A DNA stretch of 64,000 nt, from assembly GCA_977006965.1 (NCBI GenBank), contig OZ345360.1, forward strand, positions 1,860,001-1,924,000. The letters run 5' to 3'. Origin of the DNA: Phymatolithon calcareum. Its lineage: Eukaryota > Rhodophyta > Florideophyceae > Hapalidiales. The position numbers and the translations under genes are program-made. Every line of letters begins with the position of its first letter. The stretch's first letter is position 1. Shown one piece after another: positions 62,135-64,000 of this stretch. Under the pieces are notes generated by a model, which had not been told where the DNA came from, did not search any database, and worked only from the letters and a program-made list of their open reading frames with translations.

Positions 62135-64000
62135 GACATTGTGTTGCGAACAGAGAGTTCGATGAGCCTTTGATAAAGTCATTTGCGGGAGGACTCCCGA
62201 CACCATTACGTTGTTCAATGTTTTGAAAATGGTAGGATTGACTTTAGTAAGCGCGTCTGCAAGGCTCTGCGATCCGGGAATCCACTGCATAAGAGAAATA
62301 TCCCCATTTTCAAAGGAATCACGTAGGCGAGATACAGTCGGACGAAGACGATAGTCACGACCCTCGTGCAACGTAGTGCTCGTAGAGTGTAGACCAAATG
62401 AGTTGACAGTGAGAATCAATGGAATGCCCTTTTCAGGCGAAATAATAGCGGACATGTACTCCACTAACAGAAGCGAGCGGTCCGCGGACTCCGCAGCGGC
62501 GAGTATTTCGGCGCCAACGGAGGAAAAGGATATCCGGGACTGCTTGCAACTGTGCCAGTCGAGGACATGGTATACAGCGCGGTCATGATGGGGAATGTGT
62601 AATCCCGTGACAAATCCTGTTTGGCCATAGGAGGATGTTCCGTTACTAGCATCTGAGAATGAAAGAATTGAAATAGACTGGAAAGAAAAGTGGTCGAGGA
62701 CAGGAGTCGGTAGTGACTGATAGAGGAGTGTTGGTGAAAGCTGACGAAGTTGATGGAACGCAGAGTTCGCTTCCTTCATATGTGTGACACGAAGATTCCA
62801 ACATTTTGCTGGAGTTTGCTGGATGTAAGTGATGCTTGAGGAAGAACTCCATGGCCAATGTAGTTAAGCTTCCATGTCAGGCTCTGAAAAGAAGTGAGCT
62901 CAACGGAAGTGCATACATCTTCGTGCTGCTTTCGACGAGGTCGCGGAATGTCCAATGGAGAAATTGTGCTCATGAATTCGATCATTGAAACACGAAACTA
63001 TAGACATCAAATTGCTCAATCAACAGCCTGTTGAATAGCAATTTGCGCCCTGTGACAACACGGCCAATTTTAAAGCGCTCTGAAATAGCGTCGTTGAATC
63101 TGTAAATCTCTTTTGGACTTCCGGCAAGGAGAAGATCGTAAACTACCTTTGCAATGAGCAGGGCAATATTAGAATTATTATCTCTTAGAACGAACAGCTG
63201 CGGGATACCTGGGATGGTTTGCAATCCGTACTGAGACATCCAGTCTTCCACGTATAGCTGCCAGAGACGTCCTGACTCTACAAGATCATACGTAGATTGG
63301 ATAAGCTTCCAAACTTCATCAATGTAGTCTGACGAACCTTTTGGAGGGCGCATGTAGATGTCACGCTGAAGCGTTCCTGCTTGTAGATAAGCTCCGGAGA
63401 TATCGATGGTAGCAAGCCTGAAATGCATAAGCGCGGCAAGGGAGAGGAGTATCCGCATCACAGAAAACCGTGCGGTCTAAGGGTCTTTTCATAGCTCTTC
63501 CTTTTCTCTGTCGCGATTCCCGTGCGGAGCGAGTCTGCATTTCAACTTCAGCTTGCCTTGGATACCATCGTTCTTGATTTCGAAGAAGTGATGGGAGCTG
63601 ATTATGTTGGATCCCCGAGGAACCTGTCGCATGCTTACAAGGATGTAGGCTCCTTTTTCCATGTAGTTGCTCTTTTCTTTTGCAATTGCGTTATCAAGAA
63701 TCCATCTCGGGGCGAACTGTAATTTAGTTTCCGAGACAGGAGAGTGTCCTATGATTTCTCTCATTCTTTGAAGTGTCTTTTGCTCGGAGGATTCCAAAGA
63801 ACAAGGGATTTCATTAGGAGGTGTTGCCGGAGTTTCTCCAATGTCTTTGGCCTGATCGAAGGTGATGGATGCAGTGCCGATATCCATGGATGGCGTGTTC
63901 ACCTTCTTGTGTGGAGAGGGAATGGCACTGGAAAAAGAGCAGGAAAAAGGGTGCATAGACCAGAGAGCGTGTTCCTTTGCAACAGAAGAGTTGTTTTCAG
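62132..64000 (-). pseudogene. Copia-like element C, RT and RNase H ruin, runs off the window
   Basis: Minus strand. Segment 63489-63956 has the RVT_2 opening: AIAKEKSNYMEKGAYILVSM, then VPRGSNIISSHHFFEIKND and KLKCRLAPHGN. Segment 62982-63461 continues MRILLSLAALMHFRLATIDI, GAYLQAGTLQRDIYMRPPKG, and VVYDLLLAGSP where the VDD active site should stand (first Asp replaced by Tyr). Segment 62776-62985 is the connection, and 62132-62779 is RNase H: ILSFSDASNGTSSYGQTGF, SSVGAEILAAAESADRSLLL and WIPGSQSLADALTK. Two frameshifts plus the Asp-to-Tyr change make it inactive. Its orientation is opposite to Copia A and B and its sequence differs clearly from B. The upstream part lies beyond 64000. Confidence 0.88.

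Overview
The window is nuclear DNA of a photosynthetic eukaryote. Host-type genes are intronless, and one of them encodes an S4-domain protein of the plastid/cyanobacterial type. They lie in a large excess of mobile-element debris. A florideophyte red alga of the Chondrus type (compact single-exon genes, Copia-rich repeats) fits best. This is an inference from gene style and element content, not from a marker gene.

Probable host genes are few. They are a BTB protein (3194-3859, -), a head-to-head pair of the S4-domain protein (7128-8057, -) and a GRIP-domain golgin (8256-10565, +) sharing a 198-bp promoter, two diverged paralogous membrane proteins (14837-16195 and 18150-19382, both -), and an AGE-family epimerase/isomerase (48730-50691, +).

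The rest is transposon territory. A complete hAT element (441-2507) has an intact 516-codon transposase, inverted ends and a perfect 8-bp target duplication; a 3' fragment of the same family lies at 17178-17585. A LINE RT/RNase H ruin is at 4527-5643. Two MULEs have matching ends: one (22785-25790) carries a large inverted repeat, the other (29309-30553) has lost its catalytic core. A DDE_Tnp_4-type ruin (33930-34830) and a pogo/Tigger-type ruin (34904-35560) follow. A long decayed minus-strand gene with a C-terminal CXC cysteine cluster spans about 37.5-42.6 kb. Three Copia-like ruins occupy 51.5-53.4, 54.1-58.6 and 62.1-64.0 kb.

Seven solo LTRs of three families can be delimited to the base by their target-site duplications: family X at 37238-37591, 56779-57079 and 57849-58185; family Y at 42822-43168 and 45424-45767; family Z at 16584-16897 and 20177-20486.

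The most unusual locus is 60558-62019. It holds a broken gene whose protein begins with a close copy of the histone H3 tail (19 of the first 26 residues after Met identical, by my alignment), followed by a possible cysteine-protease-like region and a very basic C-terminus. Palindromes, hairpins and minisatellites are also frequent. No tRNA, rRNA or CRISPR array was found by eye.
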